A stretch of 64,000 nucleotides of DNA from Geobacter sp. (GCA_009684525.1 WKKR01000002.1:434001-498000); one strand, 5' to 3'; positions 26,228 to 34,671 are shown, numbered from the stretch's first letter. Translations and numbers: made by a program. The notes: generated by a model from the sequence alone, not told the origin.

Positions 26228-28378
26228 ATGAACAGAGACCGTCAGATGTTCAGCCCGGCATGGTACCGTGTTGCCATGCTGAAGCCGCGGTTGCGCAGCC
26301 ATGTCCAGATCCACCGGCAGAGATTTCGCGGCAGGGAGTGGTATGTACTGCAGGACCACTCGTCGGGAAGATTCCATCGCATTTCCAGCGAAGCCTATTT
26401 CATCGTCGGTCTGATGGACGGCAAGCGGACCATGGCCGATATCTGGGATGCCGCCTGCCAGCACCTGGAGGATGCCGTCCCCACCCAGGACGAGATCATC
26501 CACCTTCTCTCCCAGATCCACAGCTTCGATGCCCTGCAATCGGAACTCCCGCCGGACATGCGCGATCTGAGCGAGCGGAGCCTCAAGGTGGAACGGAACC
26601 GGCTGCTCTCCTATCTCTTGTCGCCGACTTCGCTCCGCTTCCCGCTGTTCGACCCCGACCGGTTCCTGGACCGGACGATACCGTTCATCCGCCCCCTGCT
26701 CGGCTGGTTTGGCATGCTGCTCTGGGCCGGCATGGTCTTCTATGGGGTGCTCCTTGCCAGTATCCATTGGCATGAGCTGACCGCCAATGTCACGGAGCGG
26801 GTGCTGAGCCTGGAGAACCTGCTGATCCTTTCGCTGATCTACCCGCTGGTGAAGATCCTGCACGAGTTCGGGCATGCCTATACGGTCAAGCGATGGGGCG
26901 GCGAAGTGCATGAGATGGGGATCATGCTGCTGGTCTTCATGCCGATCCCCTATGTGGATGCCACGGCAGCATATGCCTTCCGGCGCAAGGGGATGCGGAT
27001 GCTGGTCGGCGCCGCCGGCATACTCGTTGAGCTGCTGCTCGCCGCCATCGCCATGATCGTCTGGGCCAAGGTGGGGCCGGGCATCGCACGCACCGTCGCC
27101 TACAACGTCATGATCATCAGCGGGGTCTCCACGCTCCTGATGAACGGCAATCCGCTGATACGGTACGATGCCTATTACATCCTGGCGGATTTCCTGGAGA
27201 TCCCGAACCTGGCGACCCGCAGCGGCGAATACTGGGGGTTCCTGGCACGGCGCTGGCTGTTCGGCATCAGGGAGGCCGAAAGCACGGCGGCAAACCTGAA
27301 AGAGGCCTTCTGGCTCTCCCTTTACGGGATCGCCTCCTTTGCCTACCGGGTGTTCATAACCTTTGCCATTGCCCTGTATATTGCGGGGAAATACTTCTTG
27401 TTCGGCGTCATCGTTGCTGCCTGGACGCTCATCGGATTCATCGTCGTCCCCCTGATCAGGGCGATCCGTTCTGCCTCGGCATCGCGGCTCTTCTCCCAGC
27501 ATCGCCTGCGGACTGCGGCCATCGGCTCGGTTCTCGCCGCGATACTCCTTCTGGTGGCCTTTGTGATCCGATTCCCCACTTGCACCATTGCCGAGGGCGT
27601 GGTCTGGGTCCCCGATGAATCGCAGGTCACGGCAGGCGCTGACGGTTTCATCACCGAAATCGTGGCGCGGCCGGGGTCGCATGTCCGACCGGGGGAGTTG
27701 CTGATCCGTTGCGTTGCGCCGAAGCTCGACAAGGAGTTGAACCTGCTGTCGGCAAACCTGCGCGAGGTTGAGGCCCGCTACCTGCAGAGCCTTGTCACTG
27801 ACCGCACTGAGGCGGAGATCCTGCGCCAGGAGCGGGAGAAGGCGAGAGCCGAACTGTACCGGGCCCGTGAGCGGTTGCATGGCCTCATGATACACAGCCA
27901 TGCGGACGGGACGTTTCTGGTGCAGCAGCCTGAGGACATGCCCGGCCGTTATGTGAAGCAGGGCGAACCGTTGGGGTATGTGGTCGACTTTTCGCATGCC
28001 ATCGTCCGGGTGGTTGTCGACCAGGACTCTGTCGAGCAGATACGGAACCGGACGGAGAGGATCGAAGCCAGGCTTGCCGGCAATCTGTCAACGGTCCTGC
28101 CGGCAAAGATGGTGCGGGAGGTGCCGGCGGCGTCGAATGAGCTTCCCAGCATGGCGCTCAGTACCTCCGGCGGCGGCTCGATCGCCCTCGATCCCACTGA
28201 AACCGAAAAACCCCAGGCTTTCAAAAAATACTTTGTCTGCGACGTCGTGCTGCCCGACACCCCCCTGAAGCGGATCGGGGAGCGGGCGTTCGTCCGCTTT
28301 GAGCACCAGCCCGAGACGCTGGCATTACGCTGCTACAGGAGCTTCAGAAGCCTGTTGATCGGCAAACTCGATTTGTAG
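26228..28378 (+). CDS. PqqD-like + M50 metallopeptidase + HlyD fusion
   Basis: 716 residues from ATG 26228. An in-frame ATG at 26165 would overlap the previous gene by 58 bases and has no ribosome site. Residues about 10-110 resemble PqqD (WYVLQDHSSGRFHRIS), a fold that binds peptides. A multi-pass membrane region follows with the zinc motif HEFGHAYTVKRWGG and, about 90 residues later, NPLIRYDAYYILADFLEIPN, the second conserved block of this M50 subgroup. The C-terminal third is a biotinyl-lipoyl/HlyD-like periplasmic part beginning GVVWVPDESQVTAGADGFI. M50 enzymes are site-2 proteases cutting within membranes; in this fused form the protein could instead, or also, be the membrane channel of the exporter. 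It sits between the GAF-HlyD and SecA-like genes. Confidence 0.85.
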   Translation: MNRDRQMFSPAWYRVAMLKPRLRSHVQIHRQRFRGREWYVLQDHSSGRFHRISSEAYFIVGLMDGKRTMADIWDAACQHLEDAVPTQDEIIHLLSQIHSFDALQSELPPDMRDLSERSLKVERNRLLSYLLSPTSLRFPLFDPDRFLDRTIPFIRPLLGWFGMLLWAGMVFYGVLLASIHWHELTANVTERVLSLENLLILSLIYPLVKILHEFGHAYTVKRWGGEVHEMGIMLLVFMPIPYVDATAAYAFRRKGMRMLVGAAGILVELLLAAIAMIVWAKVGPGIARTVAYNVMIISGVSTLLMNGNPLIRYDAYYILADFLEIPNLATRSGEYWGFLARRWLFGIREAESTAANLKEAFWLSLYGIASFAYRVFITFAIALYIAGKYFLFGVIVAAWTLIGFIVVPLIRAIRSASASRLFSQHRLRTAAIGSVLAAILLLVAFVIRFPTCTIAEGVVWVPDESQVTAGADGFITEIVARPGSHVRPGELLIRCVAPKLDKELNLLSANLREVEARYLQSLVTDRTEAEILRQEREKARAELYRARERLHGLMIHSHADGTFLVQQPEDMPGRYVKQGEPLGYVVDFSHAIVRVVVDQDSVEQIRNRTERIEARLAGNLSTVLPAKMVREVPAASNELPSMALSTSGGGSIALDPTETEKPQAFKKYFVCDVVLPDTPLKRIGERAFVRFEHQPETLALRCYRSFRSLLIGKLDL

Positions 28379-28406
28379 GGATGAGACAACTGCATGACCC
28401 ATTGTC

Positions 28407-30425
28407 ATGCCATCCTGCCAGGCAGCCATGTTGCGTGACCTTTTAACACATCCTCCTGCTACCCATTTCCAACGCCCGGAAAAAGAGGATTCCCGTCCCG
28501 ATTTTCTTGAGGCCTCCGTGCGCGCTCTCCTGGGGGGGGGCAGGCGGTTGCTGAGCCCTGCCCTTGTCCGCCCGGACCGCATTCTGCCGCATGTCGAGGC
28601 CAATGAACGACATTTCGGCGCACTCCCCGACAGTGCCATCCCGGCGGAAGCCATACAGCTCGGCATTGACCTGCGCCGGCACAGGTTCCGGATCGACGTG
28701 GTCGGCAGATCGTTCGCGCTGATACGCGAGGTGGCCAGCCGCACGCTGGGCAAGCGGCATTTCGATGTGCAGCTGATGGGGGGCTGGGTCATGCTGAACG
28801 GCATGATTGCCGAGATGGAGACCGGGGAGGGGAAGACCCTTACCGCCACGCTCGCCGCAGGCACCGCCGCTCTGGCCGGCATTCCCGTGCATGTACTGAC
28901 CGTGAACGACTACCTGGCCGGCAGGGACGCCGGGGAGATGGGGCCGATATATGCCGCCCTGGGACTGTCGGTCGGGTGTGTCCTCCACGATGTGCCGGTG
29001 GAGCGGCGGCGCGGCATCTATCAGTCGCATGTCACCTACTGCACCAACAAGGAGATTGTCTTCGATTACCTGAGGGACAAGCTGACCATCGGCGATTTCG
29101 ACGGGACCCCGATACGGCTGCAGACCGAGTCACTCTATGCAAAGGATGCCAGGGAAAACCGCCTCCTCCTGCGGGGGCTGCATTACGCCATCGTCGACGA
29201 GGCGGACAGCCTCCTGATCGATGAATCCAGGACCCCGCTCATCATTGCAAGCCCGGTTGTCGATGGCGAGGAAGAGCATTTCATGCATGCCGTCATCCGG
29301 TTTGCCGCCACGCTCAAGGAACGGGAAGACTTTACGGTTGACCTGGAATCCCGGCAGATCAGGATGTCGGATCAGGGGAACAGGCTGATCGACGAGCTTG
29401 CATTGCCGGCCGAAACGCGATGGACGAGCACGATCAGGAAGCACGAAATGGTGCGCAGGGCCCTTTCGGCGCTCCATGTTTTTCACCGGGACAAGGATTA
29501 TCTGGTCCGGGACGGCAAGGTCCAGATCATTGACCCCTATACCGGTCGGGTGATGGCGGACCGGTCCTGGGAACAGGGGCTCCAGCAGCTGATCGAGATC
29601 AAGGAGGGGTGCGAGATCACCCGGCAGCAGGAGACCGCGGCCCGGATCAGCTACCAGAAATTTTTCCGCCGCTACCTGCACCTGTCCGGCATGACCGGCA
29701 CGGCCCGAGAGGTCAGGAGCGAACTGTGGGACGTCTACGGCCTGCATACGGTCAGGATCCGCACACACCGCCCTTTGCTCCGCGTCCGGCATCCAGCCCC
29801 CCTGTTCCCCGGCAAGCGGGAAAAGGAGCGGTATCTGCTGGAAAGGATCAGGGAGATCCACGCCATTGGCAGGCCTCTCCTGATCGGGACCGGCTCGGTT
29901 GCTGCGTCCGAGGATATCAGCTGCCTGCTCAGGGAAGAGGGGATTCCGCATCTGGTCCTGAACGCGAAAAACGACAGCGAAGAGGCGGCCATCGTGGCAC
30001 GGGCCGGCAATCTCCACTGCGTTACCATTACCACCAACATGGCCGGCCGGGGCACCGACATCAAGCTCGGTCCTGGGGTCTGCGAGCTGGGCGGCCTCCA
30101 TGTCATGGTGACCGATCTGCACGATGCCGCGCGCATCGACCGTCAGCTTGCCGGACGGTCTGCCCGGCAGGGCGATCCGGGCAGTTTCGAGATGATCCTG
30201 TCGCTGGAGGATGCTATCATGCAGGGAGGCACCGGGGGGATTCGTGGCTGGATCGCCCGGCGGCTCCTGCGCAGTGCGCCGTGGTTGTGGAATTATGCGG
30301 CACAATCTGCCCTGCTGTACGCCCAAAAGCGGACCGAGGCGCTCCATGCACGGATGCGCCGGGATCTGTTCAAACAGGATGTGCAGCGCAGAAAACAGAT
30401 GACGTTTGTCAGACGCGAGGAATGA
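28407..30425 (+). CDS. Shortened SecA-like translocase ATPase
   Basis: 672 residues; ATG 28428 is an equally possible start. SecA ATPase motifs are present: FDVQLMGGWVMLNGMIAEME leading into TGEGKT (Walker A, about 139-144), VDEADSLLIDESRTPLI (Walker B), TNMAGRGTDIKLG, and the IDRQLAGRSARQGDPGS arginine-finger block. Housekeeping SecA is about 850-900 residues. This protein stops soon after SLEDAIM, within what corresponds to the helical scaffold, so the two-helix finger, the wing domain and the zinc-binding tail are missing. It is therefore a paralogue, probably dedicated to exporting the giant protein with the neighbouring M50/HlyD proteins. Its stop lies inside the upstream part of the next gene's leader (ATGA overlap at 30422). 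Confidence 0.9.
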   Translation: MPSCQAAMLRDLLTHPPATHFQRPEKEDSRPDFLEASVRALLGGGRRLLSPALVRPDRILPHVEANERHFGALPDSAIPAEAIQLGIDLRRHRFRIDVVGRSFALIREVASRTLGKRHFDVQLMGGWVMLNGMIAEMETGEGKTLTATLAAGTAALAGIPVHVLTVNDYLAGRDAGEMGPIYAALGLSVGCVLHDVPVERRRGIYQSHVTYCTNKEIVFDYLRDKLTIGDFDGTPIRLQTESLYAKDARENRLLLRGLHYAIVDEADSLLIDESRTPLIIASPVVDGEEEHFMHAVIRFAATLKEREDFTVDLESRQIRMSDQGNRLIDELALPAETRWTSTIRKHEMVRRALSALHVFHRDKDYLVRDGKVQIIDPYTGRVMADRSWEQGLQQLIEIKEGCEITRQQETAARISYQKFFRRYLHLSGMTGTAREVRSELWDVYGLHTVRIRTHRPLLRVRHPAPLFPGKREKERYLLERIREIHAIGRPLLIGTGSVAASEDISCLLREEGIPHLVLNAKNDSEEAAIVARAGNLHCVTITTNMAGRGTDIKLGPGVCELGGLHVMVTDLHDAARIDRQLAGRSARQGDPGSFEMILSLEDAIMQGGTGGIRGWIARRLLRSAPWLWNYAAQSALLYAQKRTEALHARMRRDLFKQDVQRRKQMTFVRREE

Positions 30426-30445
30426 TGGTCAGCGGGAGGGTGGAG

Positions 30446-31177
30446 ATGATCAGCTTGAGGCGCTTAACCGGGACGATGGTCTGTGCACTGTTGTTCTTCT
30501 GTCAGGTGGCGACATCGTGTGCCGCCGATGAATCGGAAGGGATGATCTATCCGAACGAGGTTGTGAAGGTGAGCAGCCAGGTGTCCGGCATCATCGAAGA
30601 GGTCCTGGTGGAACGGGGCGATATCGTGACGAACGGCCAGGTGCTGGCCCGTCTGAAATCGGGCGTGGAAAAGGCTTCCGTCGAGCTGGCCCGCGCCAAT
30701 GTCGCCTTTCTGAAGCGCAAGGCCGAGCGGAATGTCGAGCTGGCGAAAAAGCGGCTCATTTCGGAGCATGAGCATGATGAGCTGGTGAACGAACTGAAAA
30801 AGGCCGAGCTGCAGCTTGAAGAGGCCCAGGAAAGATTGAAACTGCGGACCATCGCGAGCACCATCGACGGCGTGGTCACGGAGCGCCTCATGGCTCCGGG
30901 CGATTATGTCGGCGAGACCCCGATCATGAAGCTGGCCAGCCTGAACCCCTTGCGGATCGAGGTGATCGCCCCTGCGCGCAGGTATGGTGCGATCAGGAAA
31001 GGGATGAAGGCGGAGATCCGGCCGGAAGCGCCTGTCGGCGGCGTTTACATCGGTAAGGTAACCATCGTCGACAGGGTGATCGATGCTGCCAGCAGTACCT
31101 TCGGCGTGCGGATCGAACTCCCCAACCCCAAGCTGAAGGTGCCCTCCGGCCTCAGGTGCAGGGTCCGTTTTCTTTAG
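30446..31177 (+). CDS. Periplasmic HlyD-like adaptor protein
   Basis: 243 residues from ATG 30446, chosen because GGGAGG (about 30434-30439) is well placed before it and a clean signal peptide results (hydrophobic TGTMVCALLFFCQVA, cleavage likely after SCAA). ATG 30422 is an alternative that overlaps the SecA-like stop. After the signal come a lipoyl half-motif (VKVSSQVSGIIEEVLVERGD), a coiled-coil hairpin rich in Lys/Glu, a second half-motif (IASTIDGVVTERLMAPGDYV) and a beta-barrel. It is shorter than typical HlyD and has no membrane anchor, resembling RND-type adaptors that have lost the lipid anchor. Last gene of the export cluster. Confidence 0.85.
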   Translation: MISLRRLTGTMVCALLFFCQVATSCAADESEGMIYPNEVVKVSSQVSGIIEEVLVERGDIVTNGQVLARLKSGVEKASVELARANVAFLKRKAERNVELAKKRLISEHEHDELVNELKKAELQLEEAQERLKLRTIASTIDGVVTERLMAPGDYVGETPIMKLASLNPLRIEVIAPARRYGAIRKGMKAEIRPEAPVGGVYIGKVTIVDRVIDAASSTFGVRIELPNPKLKVPSGLRCRVRFL

Positions 31178-31195
31178 CAGCAGACGCCCTGGGCG

Positions 31196-31231
31196 AAAAA
31201 AGGGGAGAACAGGGCTTTCCCCCGTCTCCCC
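31196..31231 (-). terminator. Terminator for the P-loop kinase-like gene
   Basis: Stem GGGGAGA (31202-31208) with TCTCCCC (31225-31231). Read on the minus strand it is followed by six U (31196-31201). The stem may also stop the convergent export transcript, without a U-tract on that side. Confidence 0.7.
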
Positions 31232-31277
31232 GGATCTTTGTCAGTGGATCTTCCCCATCCAGCCCTGCAACCTGGTG

Positions 31278-31907
31278 CTACACAATCTTTGCGATGAGTG
31301 CCAGTGCCTCTGCCGCAATATCCTCGTCCGATTTTGCGGCAGAGATGATGCCGACCTTCTCCTTCGGCAGTTTCGACAGCTCCTCTTTGAAGCATGCAGC
31401 CTGCTGATGGATATCATCCGGCGTAAAGAAGCCCTCAATCCGCGATTCGAGCTTTTCGATGGCAACTGCCGGGTCAAGATCCAGGTAGATGGTCAGGTCA
31501 GGCGATACCTCGCCGCCGAAATTCAAGCCGCGGGCCCCGGCTTCCAGGCAGTTCAGGTCCTCGCGGAACCAGTCGTGCCCCTTTATCCTGGCATAGGCAA
31601 TGGAGGAGAGCGTAAAGTTCTTGCACAGGACGATCTTACCGGACTGCAGCTCGTCGCGGATCACGGAGCAGGCCCGCGCCCTCGACGCCAGTTCATAAAA
31701 GAAATCGGCCCTGAACAGCCCGTACCGCCAGCCGCAGTCAAGGTCCTGTGCCCCCATGAGCATGGCGCGACCGGAATCCGGGCTGTCGATTTCATACACC
31801 TCTTTCCCCTGGCTGGTCAGTGCGTTCCGCAACTTTTCCGCCAGATTCACCGCAAGCTTTCCCGAACCATAGATCCCTTCGATGACGACCAGTTTCCCTT
31901 TTTTCAT
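31278..31907 (-). CDS. Thymidylate-kinase-like P-loop protein, degenerate
   Basis: 209 residues. The fold pattern is that of dTMP kinase: an N-terminal strand plus P-loop (LVVIEGIYGSGK), and CKNFTLSSIAYA where TMP kinases have the DRY/DRH...SSxAYQ block, and DLTIYLDLDPAVA. Two key positions differ: the residue after GSGK is Leu, not Thr/Ser, and the catalytic DR pair is replaced by KN. Normal phosphate transfer is doubtful, and this is unlikely to be the cell's tmk. A strong ribosome site (GGAAGGAG) precedes the ATG. It converges on the export cluster and ends at a good terminator. Confidence 0.7.
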   Translation of the reverse strand: MKKGKLVVIEGIYGSGKLAVNLAEKLRNALTSQGKEVYEIDSPDSGRAMLMGAQDLDCGWRYGLFRADFFYELASRARACSVIRDELQSGKIVLCKNFTLSSIAYARIKGHDWFREDLNCLEAGARGLNFGGEVSPDLTIYLDLDPAVAIEKLESRIEGFFTPDDIHQQAACFKEELSKLPKEKVGIISAAKSDEDIAAEALALIAKIV

Positions 31908-32142
31908 TGCCGCTCCTTCCGGTTAGTGCATGGACAGCCGTGCTTTGCCGCGATCTGTGCCGCTGACGGCTCCGAAGAATCCGGGGAAATAAACCGGACC
32001 GGATTCGCAGGTGCAGTGGCGTCCATAGTATTTTAGTGGAAATAACGAAATTTACTTTAGCTGAAAAAATGCATCTTTGCCAGCGATTAATGGGAGGAAA
32101 ATCAGAAGATCAACGGGAGGCAGAGGGGTGGTTTCGCAGTGC

Positions 32143-32940
32143 TCACGCTGCAGGCGCGGTCGCAGCCCAGACGGTCTGCAGGAACGGGGCGTCATCGAGC
32201 CGGGTGATATTGTCGAAGAGGTTGAGCAGATGTTCGCGGACGAAGCGGTCGCCGGCAAAGGAGACGAAATCGGTCTCCCCCTCCCTCCCCTTGGGATGGA
32301 CGACCAGGCTGCCGTTGCGATAGTCGGCCAGCTCGTTGGCTGCCATGCGGTCCTCGTAGTGATTGCCGTGAAACGAGGCGATCAGGAGCCCGCCCGGCCG
32401 GAGCAACCGCAGGATCTCGGTCACCCAGGCGTGGTGGAGCGGTTCGGCCAGATGGGAGAAGACGGCGCAGCAGTAGACCACGTCCATGCTGTTGTTGGCC
32501 AGGGTGAGCGGTGGGTGCATCCCGTGGGAGAGGAATTCCATATGGGGCAGGTTCTGCCGGCACCAGTCGATGGTGGCGTGGTGGCGGTCGGTGCCGATCA
32601 GGCGGGCAATGCCATTGTCCAGTTGCGGCAGGTGCTGGATGACCCGGCCCGGCCCGCAGCCCCACTCGCAGACGGCCAGGTTGCGGGCGTCGGTGTGGCT
32701 CCGGATCGTTTCAACGACGAATTGCGCATGCGCCAGGCCGGAATTGAGATAGAGACGGTAGTCGCAATGGTTCAGGGCGGTCGTGGAGAGGTCGCACGGC
32801 GGAAACCGGACCGCAGGGTTGTCCTGCCGCATCCGGCAGTTCTCCGACATGATTCCCTGTTTCGCTTTGTAGAGAAGCGTACGTCCCAGTTGCGCTGCGA
32901 CGCGAAAAAAGACCTGCACCAGGTCGATCACTGCCTGCAT
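32143..32940 (-). CDS. Class I SAM-dependent methyltransferase
   Basis: 265 residues (a start at Met31, base 32850, is possible). Motif I is AVCEWGCGPGRVIQHLP, followed by an acidic strand end (IGTDRHHATIDWC) and VVYCCAVFSHLAEP, the Rossmann methyltransferase pattern; RLLRPGGLLIASFHG is the typical post-motif strand. Substrate unknown. The first 30 residues are hydrophobic and basic and could associate with the membrane if the longer start is used. It is a lone gene between the P-loop protein and the CsbD-like gene. Confidence 0.8.
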   Translation of the reverse strand: MQAVIDLVQVFFRVAAQLGRTLLYKAKQGIMSENCRMRQDNPAVRFPPCDLSTTALNHCDYRLYLNSGLAHAQFVVETIRSHTDARNLAVCEWGCGPGRVIQHLPQLDNGIARLIGTDRHHATIDWCRQNLPHMEFLSHGMHPPLTLANNSMDVVYCCAVFSHLAEPLHHAWVTEILRLLRPGGLLIASFHGNHYEDRMAANELADYRNGSLVVHPKGREGETDFVSFAGDRFVREHLLNLFDNITRLDDAPFLQTVWAATAPAA

Positions 32941-32953
32941 CTATTGCCCCATG

Positions 32954-32995
32954 AAAAAAGGGCCGCCCATCAACCCCCTGATGGATTCGGCCCTT
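32954..32995 (-). terminator. Terminator of the CsbD-like gene
   Basis: AAGGGCCG (32958-32965) pairs with CGGCCCTT (32988-32995), with an inner CATCA/TGATG extension. On the minus strand a run of U follows (32954-32959). Confidence 0.7.
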
Positions 32996-33130
32996 CTGCT
33001 GAATCTGATCCGTGGATACCCGTCAACGTGTTCTCACAAAATTGACAGAGACGGGCAAAGAAGTCAATCTTTCAGTAAGGAGAGCGTGGCAGCATGCTCT
33101 GCCTGCCCGCATCGGGCAGGAGATCCGCAG

Positions 33131-33310
33131 CTACAATCCGCACATCCCCTGTACCTTGCCGACCTTTCTCTGCATCTTGCCGGTGATCCGTTCGAATGTG
33201 CCCTTGGCTCCCAGTTTCCTGTTGGAACAGACAGAGCCGACGATCTCTTTGACCTTCCCTCTCATTTCGTGGAAGATCCCTCTGACCATAAACCGTGTGC
33301 TGACTCTCAT
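33131..33310 (-). CDS. CsbD-like small stress protein
   Basis: 59 residues from ATG 33310, chosen because GGGAGGTG lies just upstream. The core GKVKEIVGSVCSNRKLGAKG and GKMQRKVGKVQGM matches the CsbD family, small hydrophilic proteins usually induced by general stress; their molecular function is unclear. An N-terminal extension (RVSTRFMVRGIF) is longer than in most members. An extended -10 promoter lies 83 bases upstream and a terminator follows, so it is a single-gene transcript. Confidence 0.75.
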   Translation of the reverse strand: MRVSTRFMVRGIFHEMRGKVKEIVGSVCSNRKLGAKGTFERITGKMQRKVGKVQGMCGL

Positions 33311-33392
33311 GGTACACCTCCCTGCCGCGCTCGACTGCGCGGCCATGCAACATGCTCCTTCCCCTGCAGTAAAGGTTCTTTCTCCTGCTGTA

Positions 33393-33401
33393 ATTATAGC
33401 A
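33393..33401 (-). promoter_or_regulatory. Extended -10 promoter of the CsbD-like gene
   Basis: On the minus strand TGCTATAAT (33401-33393) is an extended -10 element with a perfect TATAAT. No good -35 is visible, as expected for this class. It overlaps an imperfect 9-bp dyad (33386-33403) that could bind a regulator. Confidence 0.5.
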
Positions 33402-33528
33402 GACTTCCTGCATTTTAGGGGAAGACAATACGTGTTGGACCGGCTGCCCTCCTTGCGTTTTGGGCAAGGGGCCAGTATACTCCGGTACGTGACTGTTACG
33501 CCCCTGGATGGGGAGAACGGGCCGATTC

Positions 33529-34215
33529 ATGGCTTCAGCCGATTCAAACAACCTTGCCTATGCGGTCAGGGCTGTGGTCCTTGTCGTGCTCGTGGCGGTG
33601 CTCGGCGTTATCGTCTGGCATGAGGCGCCACCCGAGCTGTTCGATCCGGGCTGGATCGAAGACTTCCTGAAAAGGGCTGGCTGGCTGGCACCGCTCATCT
33701 ATATGTTTCTCCGGGTCATCGCCATTGTCGTGACCGTCGTGCCCAACGCTCCTCTCGATATCGCCGGCGGCATGCTCTTCGGGCCATTCTGGGGTACGGT
33801 TTACGCGCTCCTGGGGTCCGAAGCCGGTGCGATCGTCTGCTTTCTCCTTGCCCGTCAGCTCGGCCGGGAGGCGATCACCCGGCTTCTCCACCGGGAGATC
33901 ACCTTCAGCAACCGGCTCGCCCGGCGCCAGCTTGCCTACATAGTCCTGTTCGCCCGCCTGGAGCCGGTATTCTCGTTCGCCCTCGTCAGTTACGGGGCCG
34001 GCCTGACGCGGATGTCGCTCCGCTCCTTTGCCCTCAGCACGCTGATCGGGATGACCCCCGGCACGATCATCCTCAACTACTACGGAAAGAGCTTCTTCAC
34101 CGGCGGCATCCTGCTGCAGATTTCGCTCGGCCTGGCGCTGGTGGTGCTGCTGTTCGTGGTCCCGGTCTGGATCAAGCGGAAAAACCCGTGGGGGTGGTAC
34201 GATAAATTGATGTAG
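33529..34215 (+). CDS. TVP38/TMEM64 (DedA-like) membrane protein
   Basis: About 228 residues from ATG 33529 (GGGGAG at 33510-33515 precedes it; ATG 33508 is an alternative). It has an N-terminal membrane helix, then the core of the VTT/SNARE-associated family: PNAPLDIAGGMLFGPFWGT, a re-entrant loop, FARLEPVFSFALVSYGAGL, TLIGMTPGTIILNYYG, and a last helix before a short basic tail. Relatives are proposed lipid or undecaprenyl-phosphate flippases/scramblases; no specific substrate can be assigned. Stands alone on the plus strand. Confidence 0.85.
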   Translation: MASADSNNLAYAVRAVVLVVLVAVLGVIVWHEAPPELFDPGWIEDFLKRAGWLAPLIYMFLRVIAIVVTVVPNAPLDIAGGMLFGPFWGTVYALLGSEAGAIVCFLLARQLGREAITRLLHREITFSNRLARRQLAYIVLFARLEPVFSFALVSYGAGLTRMSLRSFALSTLIGMTPGTIILNYYGKSFFTGGILLQISLGLALVVLLFVVPVWIKRKNPWGWYDKLM

Positions 34216-34360
34216 GCGGGTGACGCCAGGGGTGAAAGGGGTGTTGACGGGGCGTGCTGGTACGGGGCGTCTGGATTGACACGGGCAAAAGCGTGGATAG
34301 CGGAGCTGATCGAGACAGGAAAGCTCAACCCGTTACAGCGGTTTTCGTGGAGCAGAGCGG

Positions 34361-34380
34361 CCAGGCAACCGGCTGCCTGG
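34361..34380 (-). terminator. Stem-loop after the 51-residue gene
   Basis: CCAGGCA (34361-34367) pairs with TGCCTGG (34374-34380), 5 bases beyond the stop at 34386. No U-tract, so termination is likely but weak. Confidence 0.4.
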
Positions 34381-34385
34381 CGTGT

Positions 34386-34541
34386 TCAGTTTTCGGCAGT
34401 CTCTTCCTCAGCAGGGGATTCTTCGGGGGGTTCGTCAGTGGCAGTGCTCTTTTCCCGCTTGCGCTGCTGTTTTTCCTCGTTCTTTTTCTTCCGTTCCAAT
34501 TCCTTTTGACGCTTTTGAAACGAGTAATTGGGTTTTGCCAT
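34386..34541 (-). CDS. Small highly charged protein (51 aa)
   Basis: Begins MAKPNYSFQKRQKELERKKK, continues with a Lys/Glu/Gln helix and ends in an acidic Pro/Glu tail. GGAGTG precedes the ATG at good spacing. Proteins starting MAKPNYSFxKRQ are widespread short hypothetical proteins in Proteobacteria as I know them; function unknown. The charge pattern suggests a single helix that might bind nucleic acid or ribosomes. It lies directly downstream of the cold-shock gene on the same strand, after that gene's terminator. Confidence 0.75.
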   Translation of the reverse strand: MAKPNYSFQKRQKELERKKKNEEKQQRKREKSTATDEPPEESPAEEETAEN

Positions 34542-34641
34542 AGGGTCACTCCTGTGCGAACGGGTTCTGGATCGGGATGATCCTGACGGGACAGGGACAG
34601 TGGTGCCTGCCGGGGGGGCGGCACCCGGAGCTGCCGAAACA

Positions 34642-34671
34642 AAAAAGCCCCGAGGACCACCCGGGGCTTTT
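34642..34671 (-). terminator. Terminator of the cold-shock gene
   Basis: AAAAGCCCCG and CGGGGCTTTT form a near-perfect stem around a short loop, with U-rich sequence on the minus strand. It lies 20 bases past the stop of the cold-shock gene. Confidence 0.8.

Noticed and set aside
28407-30425. SecA-like gene as the housekeeping secA
   Set aside because: It is too short, lacks the C-terminal domains and sits in a specialised cluster.
29609-30445. Long in-frame extension upstream of the last HlyD-like gene
   Set aside because: It overlaps the SecA-like gene over its whole length; a signal peptide and ribosome site support a start at 30446.
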